From assembly GCF_036898095.1 (NCBI RefSeq), contig NC_090751.1, positions 75,939,797 to 76,003,796 on the forward strand: a DNA stretch of 64,000 bases, given 5' to 3'. The stretch comes from Palaemon carinicauda. Lineage: Eukaryota; Arthropoda; Malacostraca; Decapoda; Palaemonidae. Made by a program: the position numbers and the translations under genes. Under the pieces are notes generated by a model. That model was given only the letters and a program-made list of their open reading frames with translations. It searched no databases and was not told the origin of the DNA. This document shows, one piece after another, positions 11,207-24,377 of this stretch; positions within the stretch are counted from its first letter, which is position 1; each line of letters begins with the position of its first letter.

Positions 11207-14200
11207 ACCATAGTTTTTTCCTCCATTTTGCAATGGAATTGTCAGGGTTTAAGGGCCAAATATGAAGAACTTAAGCTCCTTATTCATGAGCATTCCCCCA
11301 TAATTTGTCTACAGGAGAGCAAACTTGATCATAATACCCCTTGTCCTCGCGAATATATTAGTTATAGGACACCATATGATCACCAAGTGGGGAGCCATGG
11401 CGGAAGTCTCACATACGTTCGTCGAGATGTTCCCCAAGTTTCTCTGTGTATTCGTACAACTCTGCAGGCAGTGGTTGTACAGATTGACATAGGGCGAAAA
11501 TATACAGTTTGTTCTCTGTACTTGCCTCCAAATGATAACATTTTGTATGATAACTTAGTAGAGGTGATTCAACAACTCCCTCAACCTTTTCTTTTACTTG
11601 GAGATTTGAATGGTAGACATCCTTTGTGGGGTGATGTTTTAGCAAACACGAGGGGAAATATCATATCATCAATTGTGGAAAATGAAAATGTGGGACTCCT
11701 TAATACAGGAGAGTCCACACACTTTCATGTCCAGACAGGTACGTTGTCATGTATTGACCTATCAATCGTAAGCTCTAATTGCCTTTTTGACTTCGATTGG
11801 AGAACATTAGATGATTGGCATACTAGTGATCATGCACCAATCATTATAAACACCAACAATGGTCCACCTTTACAGGGATTGCCACGATGGAATCTTGACA
11901 AGGCGGACTGGGATAAATTTCGTGAGCTAAGCGAAATTGAGGGGGATGCAGGACAAGTTGAAAATATCGATGATGCCATAGACTTACTGAATGGAACTCT
12001 CCATACAGCAGGAGTCAATTCAATTCCCAAAACAACAGGGTTATTCAAACGACGACCAGTCCCGTGGTGGTCTTCAGAACTAACTGCCCTCCACAGAGCC
12101 ACAAGAAGATCTTTAACACGATTGCGTAGACGCAGAACTGATGAGAATTTAATTATGTACAAGAAATGTAGAGCACAGTTCCGTCGTGCCATGAAAGAAG
12201 CAAGGCGCCAGTCATGGATGTCTTGTTTCCTCCATTAACAGTAGAACACCACCATCTTCTGTGTGGAGGAAAGTAAAAAAGATAGCTGGCAAATTCACCC
12301 CCAACCCACCACCAGTGTTGAAGGTGAATGGCCAGTATGTAACTGAAGCAAAGGAAGTTAGCAATGCCCTGGCTAATCATTTTTCAAATGTATCCAGCAA
12401 GTGTGAAGGAGCCCCTGGTCACCAGTATAGGAGCGCTGAAGAAAAGAAAATTTTAAATTTTGCAACAAGAAGGGAAGAGTCGTATAATTCTCCTTTCACT
12501 GAAAGAGAATTTGATTCCGCACTTGCTCATTGCAACGATACAGCCCCTGGACCCGATGGAATTCCATATGCAATGATTAAACATGTACATTTTAATACAA
12601 AGCTATTTATTTTAAGTATTATTAATAGAATATGGCATGATCATAGTTACCCAAGTGTTTGGGAACTAGCCATTATTTTAGCCTTTTTAAAACCCGGTAA
12701 AGACAAGTTTTTAGCAGCAAACTATCGTCCTATTGCATTGACATCTTGTTTATGTAAAATCATGGAGAAGATGGTCAATGCAAGGCTGATATGGTACCTT
12801 GAAAAGAAAGGTATCTTATCACCGATTCAATGTGGATTCCGAAAAATGCACTCAACGACTGATGTGTTGATACGACTAGAGTCTTTGCTTCCAAACAGCA
12901 CCATGTTACAGTATTTTTTGACCTTGAAAAGGCATATGATACCACATGGAGATATGGTATACTTAAAACCATTCATGAATTGGGATTGAGAGGAGAGCTG
13001 CCACTATTTATTCAGGCATTTCTTTCACGTAGAGTTTTTCAAGTGAGAGTTGGGGAAACACTATCTGAGAGTAAGTGCCAGGAAGAAGGAGTTCCTCAGG
13101 GTAGTGTGCTGAGTGTAACCCTTTTTGCACTAGCAATTAATGGGATATCCTCAGCCATTCCCCAGGATGTTCTCTCAACATTATTTGTGGATGATCTCTC
13201 AATATCATTTGCTGGCACTAGAATGGCAATGGTTGAGAGAAAAATCCAACTCTCTATTGATAAAATTATCCAGTGGGCTGACATGAATGGATTTAAGTTC
13301 TCGACAAGTAAAACTACCGTTGTCCATTTTTGTCGTATCCGGGGAGTACATCCAGACCCGGATATATACATTAAAGGTCAACGGATACCATGTGCAAGAG
13401 AAGCGAAATTTTTAGGTTTGATATTTGATTGTAGGCTGACATGGGTTTCTCACTTAAAAGCATTAAAAGCTAAATGTGTTGAAGCTCTGAATATCTTAAA
13501 AGTATTGTCCCATACATCGTGGGGGGCAGACCGCAATACCATTTTAAAATTATACAAGGCCTTGATTTTTTCCAAAATTAGTTATGGTTGTGAGGTATAT
13601 TCTTCAGCCACCCCAAGCCGGTTAAAAATATTAGACTCGATACATCATGCAGGTATTAGATTGTCTACTGGAGCTTTTAAAACCTCGCCTATCCCAAGTC
13701 TCCTTGTTGATGCTGGAGAGTTACCTCTAGACCTTTACCGAATGTCTTCCATTCTTCGGTATTGGTTTAGATTGCAAAGACTCCCTAACTCTCTCGCCTT
13801 TCAGACTGCAAGCCTTGTAAGACATGCATCATACTTTGAGTTGCACCCAAAATCTCCTCAACCTTATGGCTTTCGGGTGAAACGATTATTAAATAGTCTA
13901 GATATAATTAGAAATAAGGTACTTCCATTCAAGGTATCACCAACGCCTCCATGGAAGTTAACAGAGATATCTTTTTGTAAATATTTTATTGGAGATAAGA
14001 AGAATATGTCAGACCTAGAAGCCAGGTCTCTTTTTAATGAACATGTTAGAGAACATAGAGGATCAACTTTTATCTATACTGATGGCTCCAAATCTGATGC
14101 TGGCGTTGGATTTGGAGTACATAGTAATGGTTTTAATTGTAGAGGTGCACTTCCTCTGACCGCTTCCATATTTACTGCCGAACTGTATGGCATATTAACC

Positions 14201-14896
14201 GCTATTGAGAAAATAGCATTGGAGAAGGAGGGTAATTTTACAATTTTTAGTGATGCAAGGAGTGTCCTTCAAGCTATGGAAGTTTTTAATTCTAATAACC
14301 CTCTAGTTTTAAAGATTTTAGAATGGCTTTTCATTATTGGACGGAGAGGTATAACAGTTCAATTTTGTTGGGTTCCAGCACATGTAGGTGTGTCCGGGAA
14401 TGAGAAGGCAGATTCACTGGCTAAGGAGGCTGCATCAGAGTTGCTGCCAAGAAGGTATCCCATTCCCTGTGATGATTTCTTACCTGACATCAAGAAATTG
14501 GTTTGCAATAAATGGCAACAGCAATGGGACAGTCAAGATGGCAATAAAATGCGAGAGATAACAAATGACATATCTCCTTGGAGGTATAATATGATGCCCC
14601 GAAAATGGGAGATGTCTCTTTGTCGTCTCCGTATTGGTCACACTCGGTTGACACACGAGTTTCTGCTGAAGGGCCAACAGCAACCGTATTGTGACGACTG
14701 TGTAGTACCTCTAACAGTAAGGTATTTGTTGACCGAATGCTCCAATTATAACAACTTGCGGAATAGATATTTGTTTGAGGCTCGAGGTGAGGGTGGCAGG
14801 TTCATCCTTGCCAAGATTCTTGGAAATGATGTGTCCTACCTTGCAAGTGGCATTTTTAGATTTATTTCAGAAGCAGGTCTTCTGAAAAATATTTAA
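11207..14896 (+). pseudogene. I-like LINE copy B, ORF2 (endonuclease-RT-RNase H), frameshifted
   Basis: ORF2 starts in the same frame as ORF1, right after its stop, with no ATG. Domains in order: APE-type endonuclease (QWNCQG, LQESKL, LLGDLNGRHPLWGD, TSDHAP), reverse transcriptase (NYRPIALTS, GFRKMHSTTDV, EEGVPQGSVLS, FVDDLSISF), RNase H (YTDGSKSDAG, FTAELYG, FSDARSVLQ, WVPAHVGVSGNEKAD) and a C-terminal Cys/His region ending TECSNYNNLRNRY. It is broken by a 2-nt loss near 12222 and by a deletion of about 16 nt near 12885 that removes residues before the first catalytic RT Asp and shifts the frame. The last two-thirds (12980-14896) is one open frame. It is dead but recent. Confidence 0.9.
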
Positions 14897-15048
14897 CTTT
14901 TATGACATTCAATTTTTATGATTTTAATTGAATACTCTTTTATTTTTATTTTATTTTATCTTTTATTTTTGTTTACATAAATTAAATGTTACCGGCATCA
15001 ATGACCTCAGATGTCAGGATGCCTGAAAACTTTAAATCAATCAATCAA
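14897..15048 (+). mobile_element. Copy B 3' UTR with hairpin and (CAAT)n tail
   Basis: The UTR contains the family hairpin at 14994-15023 (stem GGCATC with GATGCC; inner stem TGAC with GTCA) and then AATCAATCAATCAA. Copy C begins directly in this tail. Confidence 0.8.
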
Positions 15049-17723
15049 ATGTATCCAGCAAGTGTGAAGGAGCTCCTGGTCACCAGTATAGGAGCACTGA
15101 AGAAAAGAAAATTTTGAATTTTGCAACAAGAAGGGAAGAGTCGTATAATTCTCCTTTCACTGAAAGAGAATTTGATTCCGCACTTGCTCATTGCAATGAT
15201 TCAGCCCCTGGACCCGATAGAATTCCATTTGCAATGATTAAACATGTACATTTTAATACAAAGCTATTTATTTTAAGTATTATTAATCGAATATGGCATG
15301 ATCATAGTTATCCAAGTGTTTGGGAACTAGCCATTATTTTAGCCTTTTTAAAACCCGGTAAAGACAAGTTTTTAGCAGCAAACTATCGTCCTATTTCATT
15401 GACATCTTGTTTATGTAAAATCATGGAGAAGATGGTCAATGCAAGGCTGATGTGGTACCTTGAAAAGAAAGGTATTTTATCACCGATTCAATGTGGATTC
15501 CGAAAAATGCACTCTACGACTGATGTGTTGATACGACTAGAGTCTTTTGTTTGTGAAGCCTTTGCTTCCAAACAGCACCATGTTACAGTATTTTTTTACC
15601 TTGAAAAGGCATATGATACCACATGGAGATATGGTATTCTTAAAACCATTCATGAATTGGGATTGAGAGGAGAGCTGCCACTATTTATTCAGGCATTTCT
15701 TTCTCGTAGAGTTTTTCAAGTGAGAGTTGGGGAAACTCTATCAGAGAGTAAGTGCCAGGAAGGAGTTCCTCAGGGTAGTGTGCTGAGTGTAACCCTTTTT
15801 TGCATTAGCTATTAATGGGATATCCTCAGCCATTCCCCAGGATGTTCTCTCAACATTATTTGTGGATAATATCTCAATATCATTTGCTGGCACCAGAATG
15901 GCAATGGTGGAGAGAAAAATCCAACTCTATTGATAAAATTATCCAGTGGGCTGACATGAATGGATTTAAGTTCTCGACAAGTAAAACTACCGTTGTCCAT
16001 TTTTGTCGTATCCGGGGAGTACATCCAGACCCGGATATATACATTAAAGGTCAACGGATACCATGTGGAAGAGAAGCTAAATTTTTAGGTTGGATATTTA
16101 ATTGTAGGCTTACATGGGTTTCTCACTTAAAAGCATTAAAAGCTAAATGTGTTGAAGCTCTGAATATCTTAAAAGTATTGTCCCATACATCGTGGGGGGC
16201 AGACCGCAATACTATTTTAAAATTATACAAGGCCTTGATTTTTTCCAAAATTAGTTATGGTTGTGAGGTATATTCTTCAGCCACCCCAAGCCGGTTAAAA
16301 ATATTAGACTTGATACATCATGCAGGTATTAGATTGTCTACTGGAGCTTTTAAAACCTCGCCTATCCCAAGTCTCCTTGTTGATGCTGGAGAGTTACCTC
16401 TAGACCTTTACCGAATGTCTTCCATTCTTCGGTATTGGTTTAGATTGCAAAGACTCCCTAACACTAGCCTTTCAGACTGCGAGCCTTGTAAGACACGCAT
16501 CATACTTGGAGTTGCACCCAAATTCTCCTCAACCTTATGACTTTCGGGTGAAACGATTATTAAATAGTCTGGATATAATTAGAAATAAGGTACTTCCATT
16601 CAAGGTATCATCAACGCCTCCATGGAAGTTACCAGATATATCTTTTTGTAAATATTTTATTGGAGATAAGAAGAATATGTCAGACTTAGAAACCAGGTCT
16701 CTTTTTAATGAACATGTTAAAGAACATAGAGGATCAACTTTTATCTATACTGATGGCTCCAAATCTGATGCTGGCGTTGGATTTGGAGTACATAGTAATG
16801 GTTTTAATTGTAGAGGTGCACTTCCTCTGACCGCTTCCATATTTACTGCCGAACTGTATGGCATATTAACCGCTATTGAGAAAATAGCGTTGGAGAAGGA
16901 GGGTAATTTTACAATTTTTAGTGATGCAAGGAGTGTCCTTCAAGCTATGGAAGTTTTTAATTCTAATAACCCTCTAGTTTTAAAGATTTTAGAATGGCTT
17001 TTCATTATTGGACGGAGAGGTATAACAGTTCAATTTTGTTGGGTTCCAGCACATGTAGGTGTGTCCGGGAATGAGAAGGCAGATTTACTGGCTAAGGAGG
17101 CTGCATCCGAGTTGCTGCCAAGAAGATATCCCATTCCCTGTGATGATTTCTTACCTGACATCAAGAAATTGGTTTGCAATAAATGGCAACAGCAATGGGA
17201 TAGTCAAGATGGCAATAAAATGCGAGAGGTAACAAATGACATATCTCCTTGGAGGTATAATATGATGCCCCGAAAATGGGAGACATGTCTTTGTCGTCTC
17301 CGTATTGGTCACACTCGGTTGACACACGAGTTTCTGCTGAAGGGCCAACACCAACTGTATTGTGACGACTGTTTAGTACCTCTAACAGTAAGGCATTTGT
17401 TGACCGAATGCCCCAATTATAACAACTTAAGGAATAGATATTTGTTTGAGGCTCGAGGTGAGGGTGGCAGGTTTATCCTTGCCAAGATTCTTGGAAATGA
17501 TGTGTCCTACCATGCAAGTGGCATTTTTAGATTTATTTCAGAAGCAGGTCTTCTGAAAAATATTTAACTTTTATGAAATTCAACTTTTATGATTCTAATT
17601 GATTACTCTTTTATTTTTTATTTTATTTTATTTTTTATTTTTGTATACATAAATTAAATGTTACCGGCGTCAATGACCTCAGATGTCAGGATGCCTGAAA
17701 AATTTAAATCAATCAATCAATCA
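15049..17723 (+). pseudogene. I-like LINE copy C, 5' truncated, in the tail of copy B
   Basis: It begins abruptly in the segment before the RT (matching copy B from about 12387) and ends with hairpin 17666-17695 and a (CAAT)n tail. It is very similar to copy B over its whole length. Frames: 15114-15815, about 15815-16540 and 16506-17567. Single-base indels lie at the GVPQGS block and near 15930 and 16460. The RT active site reads FVDNISISF (near 15860), so the second catalytic Asp is changed to Asn. RNase H (YTDGSKSDAG to GNEKADLL) is open in the last frame. A head-to-tail duplication is an alternative to a fresh insertion. Confidence 0.88.
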
Positions 17724-17738
17724 ATGCGCAACACGAGC

Positions 17739-17880
17739 ATGGAAAGGGTGCTCGCAATCATGAAGGCCACGCGCACGAGCTCCCTTCCGCCTACCAACAG
17801 TTCAGCGCAAGAGCGTACGACCATATTGGTGCGCACGCACCATATTGGCGCACACAATCTGATAGGAGCGCACGACAATA
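17739..17880 (+). mobile_element. DIRS-2 gag-region segment between inserts
   Basis: A short GCGCAC-rich stretch, with repeats such as CATATTGGCGCAC. It continues the composition of 8270-8431 and is itself continued at 31021 after Tigger-A. It ends in TA, the target of Tigger-A. Confidence 0.5.
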
Positions 17881-18679
17881 CAGTGATGCCTCAGGATACG
17901 AAAGTAATCCATTCAGTATGCGGTTTCGTATCCTGAGTCGCGTTTTACATGTAAATAGCCTAATCCGTTCCAAGCCTTACAAAAAGTTAGCTTTTCTTTC
18001 ATAAACACGCTAAACTGTAGTAATAAACATGCAATGGAGCCATTTCTATCATTCAATAATTAACACAACTATTAAAAACAGCCTAATCTATTCCAGAAAC
18101 CACTATGAGATTATTCAATAATGTAGTTATAGCCAAGTTATCCCCCCCAAGCCCAAAGAAAACGGTCCGTTTTCTTTACTACTGTATAAAAGTTACGGTA
18201 CAGTACTGTATGTACGTAAAGCATTTAGATCAGTGAAGGTGTATTGTTACCTGTACGTACACCTAAATTAAGGATTGATACCTCTACACTCTGAAAAAAA
18301 GGTTACAGTTAATTAGTGTAACAAAAAAGTTGAAACTTACCTTTTGATTGAGACGATGTCCGATAGCGAAGTCGCGGCAGAGGAGGATGGCATAAGGCAG
18401 AAAACGTAACAAGTGACAGACTACGTACAGTAATTTACACACTTAACACATTAACACTTAAACGTTACAAAATAAAAAAATGGCAGAAATAATTAACACT
18501 TAACATTACGTATGGAAAACTATAAAATGAAAGAAAAAATTACTTTAACACTTAACGGTAACATAAAACTTAAAATTGAAATTTTTTTTTTTACTTTTTT
18601 ATAACTTTATGTTTTTCATATTTTCTAAATCTCTTCTACTTCTTCATCACTTTCTTTTTTCTGTTTCTTTTCTTTACTT

Positions 18680-19473
18680 TCACCTTCTACTTCTTCGATC
18701 ACTTTCTTTTTTCTGTTTCTTTTCTTTACTTTCACCTTCTAATTCTTCATCCCTTCCTCTTTTCTGTTTCTTTTCTTCACTTTCACCTTCGTCTTGGCCT
18801 ACTAATACCGCTGGCCTCTTTAATAAGAAACTATCCATTGAAGCTTGTTTTTGCCTACTTTTCAACACATTTCTAAAATGCGTTAGGCAAACGTCATTGC
18901 AGTGTTGAAGCGCACGGTTGGTATAAACTTTTTCTGGATGTTCCTTTTCGACATAGTCTGCCATTTTATGGAAACATGCAAGAATTTCCTTGATGTCTGC
19001 CGTTTTTAAAGGTGCAACATCCTCCTCATCACCGCTAGTGAACTGCTCTTGAACATCACTCACTTGCATCGTCTCCAACTCCTTCAGGTCGTCCGTCGTC
19101 AACTCCTCGTGGTGCTCCTCGATAAGTTCATCTATATCCTCCGCGCTAATTTCCAGCCCCATGGACGTACCAAGATGTACGATGTCAGCCACCTCAGACT
19201 GCTGAATTGGTTCAGGATCGTCAACGATCTCGGCTTCGCCTCCAGGCTTCCCGAACCCCTCGAAGTCTCGTGCAGAGACAGCATCAGGCCACAGCTTCCT
19301 CCAAGATGAGTTTAAGGTACGGCTCGAAACTTCCTGCCAAGCGAGATCGATGAGTTTGAGGCATATCACGATATTAAAGTGATCTTTCCAAAATTCACGC
19401 AGAGTGAGGTTTGTACTCTCTGTGACTTGGAAACATCTCTTGAAGAGATGCTTCGTGTACAATTTTTTAAAAT
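18680..19473 (-). pseudogene. Tigger-A transposase, C-terminal half
   Basis: This continues the transposase reading frame interrupted at 29441 by Tigger-B. Removing Tigger-B and one TA copy restores the frame across the join (VIS…KKLYTKHLF). It begins just after the third catalytic Asp block and includes LREFWKDHFNI and SSWRKLWPDAV, common in pogo/jerky-type transposases. An acidic region and a Lys/Glu-rich tail (EEKKQKRGR, repeated) follow. It ends at a stop at 18680. The whole gene is dead because of damage in the other half. Confidence 0.8.
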
Positions 19474-20152
19474 TACAGTGAACCCTCGTTTATCGCGGTA
19501 GATAGGTTCCAGACGCGGGCGCGATAGGTGAAAATCCGCGAAGTAGTGACATCATATTTACCTATTTATTTAACGTGTATATTCGGACTTTTAAAACCTT
19601 CCCTTGTACGTAGTACTGTTAACAAACCACCCTTTAATGTACAGAACACTTAATGCATGTACTACAGCACCCTAAACTAAAACAGGCACAAATATTAAAG
19701 GCGATTTTATATCATGCGTTTCCTAAACACCTAAAAAGCACGATAAAAAATGGCAACCAATGTTTTGTTTACGTTCATCTCTGATCATAATGAAGAAACA
19801 AACTCATTTAGTGTACAGTACACATATATGTATAGGTTAGTTTTTGCATCGATTATATTGATTATACAGTACTGTACTGTATGTTGATTTGTTTATTACC
19901 AATGTTTTAGTTTACGTATTTTTCTTAGGACTTCCAAATGAAATGTTTTTCTTTATGACGCCGCCTGAAACGACGGCGTGTACGCTCAGTAAACAACCAC
20001 GCTCAGAACAAACAAGGCATTTAACGCGCATGATGATAGTGATAAATAATGATACAGTACATACAGTATTTACAGTAAAAGCATTTACAAAATATGTTAC
20101 CTTACAAATATAAATTATACAGTATTGTACGTAGCAAAGCAGGAAAACAATT

Positions 20153-20153
<1 letters not shown>

Positions 20154-20225
<72 letters not shown>
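20154..20225. repeat. (GA)n microsatellite
   Basis: About 70 bp of uninterrupted AG dinucleotides in the 3' non-coding part of Tigger-B. Confidence 0.97.
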
Positions 20226-20229
<4 letters not shown>

Positions 20230-20511
20230 TTTACGTACGTAAATGTAAATTTTAAACAAAAAAAATATGATAGGTTACAACATGTAGACTTTTAAAATCT
20301 TCCCTTTAACTTAATGCATACAGTACGTACATTACTAAACTATAAAACAGGCAGTAAGAATATTAAAGTAAAAAATAAAGATTGTTACTGTACTCACCAC
20401 GAAAGAAGTTGAAGAAAAACTTGAATGGTGATGGCGATGAATTTGATGCACAGTAGAAATGATGATGATGAAGCTGATGATGTGTTCTACTGTGCAGTCA
20501 ATGATAGTATT

Positions 20512-22181
20512 TTACGTCCCTTCAGACGGAGGTGTCTTTTCCTGGGACACCTCTTCAACTTCTTCAATTTCTTCCGAAGGCGTACTAGCAGGAGGAACTG
20601 GCTCTTTTTTGCGAGGCTGGAAAAACATTGTGATCGGAAGTTGCTGCCGCTGCTTCTTTTTTCGCTCTAAGAGCATCCTGTAGGGAGTCATGATGTCATC
20701 GACCTTGTTGGAGAATTGCATAGACCGAACCATATCCTCGTCCCACTCTTGTAACATTTCTTTCGCCTCCTTGATATGGTTGCAGAACTTGGCAAGCCGT
20801 TCTAATGTTAAGCCCGTTTCTTCGACATTTTCTTGGGTCTCTTCCTGGGTATCACTCTCTTCCTCACTTGCCGATTTCGTCAGGTCTTCGAGGTCTGCGT
20901 CAGTTAGGGGCTGGGAATGGCAGTCCAACAACTCGTCGACGTCTTCAGTCGTCATGTCGCCAAACCCGTCACCTCCAATTATGGCAGCCAACTGCACAGA
21001 TTTCCGTATTGCAGAGTGTTGGATTTCCGACGGAGTAAATCCCTTGTCGTCGTAAACAATATCGGGCCACAACTTCTTCCAGCTCGCATTCACGGTTGCA
21101 GGTTTCATCTCTTGAAGTGCCTTCTGAATATTCTGCAGGCACGTGGCTATGGTGTACTGCCGCCAGTACGCCTTCAAGTTGAAATCTTCATCCTCGTCAT
21201 CTTGGGCAGCATCCACACACGCAACGAGGTTCGCCAAGGTATTCTTCGTGTAGAGGGCCTTGAACGCCCTGATAACCCCCTGGTCCATCGGTTGAATTAA
21301 TGACGTGGTGTTGGTTGGCAGGAACTCAACCTGAATGCCCTCATGCGACAGGTCAGTTGCGTGTCCACCAGCGTTATCCATAAGGAGAAGGATCTTGAAT
21401 GGCAAGCCCTGCTCTACGAGATATTTGCTGACTTGCGGGATAAAACACTGGTGGAACCAGTTGGAGGTCAGCATCTTCGTAATCCATGCTTTTTGATTAT
21501 GCATCCAGTACACGGGAAGGAGATTCTTATTTTTATTTTTCAAAGCGCGAGGATTTTTCGACTTATAAATAAGCCCCGGCTTTAACAAAAATCCAGCAGC
21601 ATTGCCACACATCACGAGGGTAACGCGATCCTTGAATGCCTTAAAGCCAGAGGCTTTGGCTTCCTCTTTGAACAGGAAAGTTCGCGACGGCATTCTCTTC
21701 CAAAACAAGCCAGTCTCATCCATATTAAAGACTTGTTCCGGCTTGTATCCACCTTCGGCGATAATATTCTTGAACGTCTGGTTCACGTAAGTTTCAGCAG
21801 CGGCAGTGTCAGCGGAAGCAGACTCCCCATGCAGGGAAACGCTTTTCAGGGCGAAGCGTTTCTGAAACTTCGCGAACCATCCTTTGCTTGCGGAAAAACG
21901 TTTCTGAGGCTGGGAATCAGTGGATGTCCCTGGTTGAGGATCATCTGCATCATCATCATCTTCAGCATGGTTGCCGTCGTCGTCTTTAGGTTCCTTTGCA
22001 GCAAAATTCTCATATAAACTCAAAGCCTTTGTTTGGATGGTGTTCGTATCCAACGCTATGTTCTTCTTCCGGCAGTCGGCAATCCACACAGATAAAGCAC
22101 CTTCCATGCATACGATCGTTTTATTACGCGTTGTAACGACTCGCTTCGCTGATCTGCTAAAGGTGATTGCAGCCGTCTTTC
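20512..22181 (-). CDS. Tigger-B transposase, CENPB-HTH and DDE domain part
   Basis: This is the main part of a pogo-type transposase (DDE_1 family), which cuts and pastes the element at TA. The HTH/CENPB-like DNA-binding region runs about 22180-21880. The catalytic residues are visible: NMDETGLFW (first Asp), ILLLMDNAGGH (second Asp) and SLIQPMDQGVIR (third Asp). An acidic C-terminal segment with EEESDTQEE and a final Pro/Glu-rich tail follow. The open frame runs without a stop to the LINE D junction and resumes at 28231. Counting both parts and one TSD copy gives 620 codons plus stop, in frame, so only the LINE insertion seems to break it. Confidence 0.88.
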
Positions 22182-22192
22182 TAATGTTCGCC
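22182..22192. repeat. Target-site duplication of LINE D, left copy
   Basis: TAATGTTCGCC, possibly 13 bp with the preceding TC. It recurs at 28221-28231. Removing the element and one copy restores the Tigger-B frame. Confidence 0.88.
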
Positions 22193-22822
22193 CCCCAGAT
22201 GCTGAAGCCTTGATGAGGATGGGGGGCTTAGGGATTAGCAGCTGGGCTCTAATGAACAGTGGGAACTACTTCCCATTGGACCTCGGTGCCCAGCTGTCGA
22301 TTCAACTAAATCAGTCAGCACTTTCTCTTTTACTTTTGATTATTTCTTTTTTTTCTCCCATCTCTTCCTTTTGGGCTCGATATTGTTGACGACTTTGGCA
22401 TGTTCGATTTTACTTTGGATGCTGCTTTGTATTTGGCAGAGTGTGGGATGGACTGCATTCCATCTCAACCTGTGCCAATTTAGACGCCATCACCCTCTGG
22501 CAGACCCCATTGGGTGCAGACCAAGTCTGTTAAGAGTCGGGCTCCAGTGATCCGGTCTTAAGTCACCCATATTTGCGGGTAATGGGTGACGCCAGGCATT
22601 GGAGTCGACGGTGGGAGGGGCTAACTACCCCCACTGACCAGTGTACGCCCACCTTAAGAGAGGCAGCCCCTCTCTAATAGAGGACTGGTCCCCGCTGAAG
22701 CCTCTTCTCGTGTTGGGCCACATGGGATAGGAGGACTGACATCCTCCAATAAGAGGTGGATAACCCGGCTTGCTTTTTCAAAAAAACCCAACACCTCTGT
22801 TGACGACCTGGAAAATACAAAC
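22193..22822 (+). mobile_element. I-like LINE copy D, 5' UTR
   Basis: It begins CCCCAGATGCTGAAGCC and is nearly identical to the starts of copies E (39335) and F (about 61350). It holds short upstream open frames without recognisable products. In all three copies it is GC-richer than the coding region. In D and E the ORF1 frame is open for some distance upstream of the first ATG (a shared SVDD segment), so translation might begin before 22823. An internal promoter here is expected for LINEs but no motif was proven. Confidence 0.82.
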
Positions 22823-24377
22823 ATGGACCTCGGTACAGACAGCTCCAACTCGGGTTCTAACATTGTAACGTTAGAACCTTATTCACGTCATGTGAATAAT
22901 AAAACGCTAGAGAAGAAGAGAGAGAGAGTGAAAAATGATGACAGTACAGAAAGATATAGAAAAGTAGAAGTATTACCTGGTCACTATGAAGTAGTGAATT
23001 ATGAAAAATTTTTTATCTTGGAATTTGAAAACGGAAGAAATGAGCGTATAAATGTTTTTAAAGCTAATAGAGAAATAGTTACTTTATGTGGAGGGCAGCC
23101 AAAAATTTTACCCCAGGGAAATGGAAGTCTCTTGATAGAGACACTGTCCCCATTACAAGGTGAAAGGTTAAAAACACTTACAACATTAAATGGTCATAGC
23201 GTAAAATGCGTTTCACACCCTACTTTCAACCAGAGTAGAGGTGTGATATATGCTCCAGAATTGTTGGATATAGAGGAGAAAGAAATAGAGGATGAACTGA
23301 AAAGTCAAGGAGTAGTTAAAGTAGTCAGAATGAGAAAGAGAGTTGGAGAACAACGTATCCCTCTTGCTACTCTGATTATAACATTTGATCAATGCCGATT
23401 ACCAAATGTTATAAAAGCTGGATGGCTATCTTTGAAGGTAAAACCATATATCCCGTCACCATTGCGATGTTATCATTGCCAAATGTATGGCCATTTAAGC
23501 CAGAAATGTAAAGAAAAACTAAACAATAAGCCAGATGTTTGTGCCAACTGTGGAAAAAGTAGTCATGGAGTATGCATAGAAAACCCTAATTGCATACATT
23601 GTGGGGAAGCACACCCAGCTACATCTAAAAGCTGTGTAAAGTTTATTTTTGAAAAAGAAATCCAGGCCATTAGAACCATGGAAAGGGTTACTTTTAAAGA
23701 GGCTCGTAAAAGAGCTCTTGAAAAGCAAATAAGACCAGGGGAACCTTTTTCAATGGTTCTGAAGAAAAACTTGTCAAACCACACAGACGAAAATTATATC
23801 TCTACTTCTAAGATAAAGAAACAAATGAAAGTAGTTAGAGGTTGAAAGTCCCATCGAAAATCTATATCCAGAAATTGTGGAAAAATCAAAACGGACACTT
23901 AAAGATCTGAAAATTATTCAAAAGCCAACTACTCCGATTTTAAACAATAGTACAAACCTCTCACAGGCCGTTTCCTTGCCTGATCTGATGGAGGTTGCAC
24001 TCGAAACCAATTTACCTGGTGAACCCGTAGTGGGGAAGGTGCAAAAACCTGACAGATCACAACCTTTTAATCGAAAAAGAGAGAGACCTCCCTCCCTCTC
24101 TCCTCCTACCATAAGAAACATTAAAGTCACGACTTCCAATAAATATGATATCTTGTCTGCTGATGTTTCTGAACAACTAGAAGGTAAATTGAACCAATCA
24201 GAAATTCAAGTTGAGGTCCACCATCCTCCTCAACAATTAGATCAAAAGGACACAAAGAAAAAGAGAAACACAAAACCCACTATATCAAGATCCTCTCTAG
24301 AGTTACCTCCGGGAAACATTGTTAGATCAAATATTGCCATTGGGAAGACTTCATCTAAGGTGTCTTCCAAAAAATAA
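22823..24377 (+). pseudogene. LINE D ORF1 (zinc-knuckle protein, type 2), one frameshift
   Basis: This is a gag-like RNA-binding protein. The first half has a fold-like block around GHSVKCVSHPTF and SRGVIYAPELLDIEE and ends in VKPYIPSPLRC. Three knuckles follow at residues about 215-270: CYHCQMYGHLSQKC, CANCGKSSHGVC and CIHCGEAHPATSKSC, with the same spacings as in copies B and E. A 2-nt loss near 23838 (compare copy F) causes a stop at 23845. The frame then resumes to TAA 24375-24377. The C-terminal third (NLSQAVSLPDLMEV, RERPPSLSPPT) closely matches copies B and E, whereas the front part is only distantly similar. Confidence 0.85.

Noticed and set aside
13096..13371. Minus-strand frames recurring opposite the LINE RT (also at 26288, 43543 and 51082)
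   Set aside because: They recur only because they lie opposite the conserved FVDD region of each copy; they are shadow frames of ORF2.
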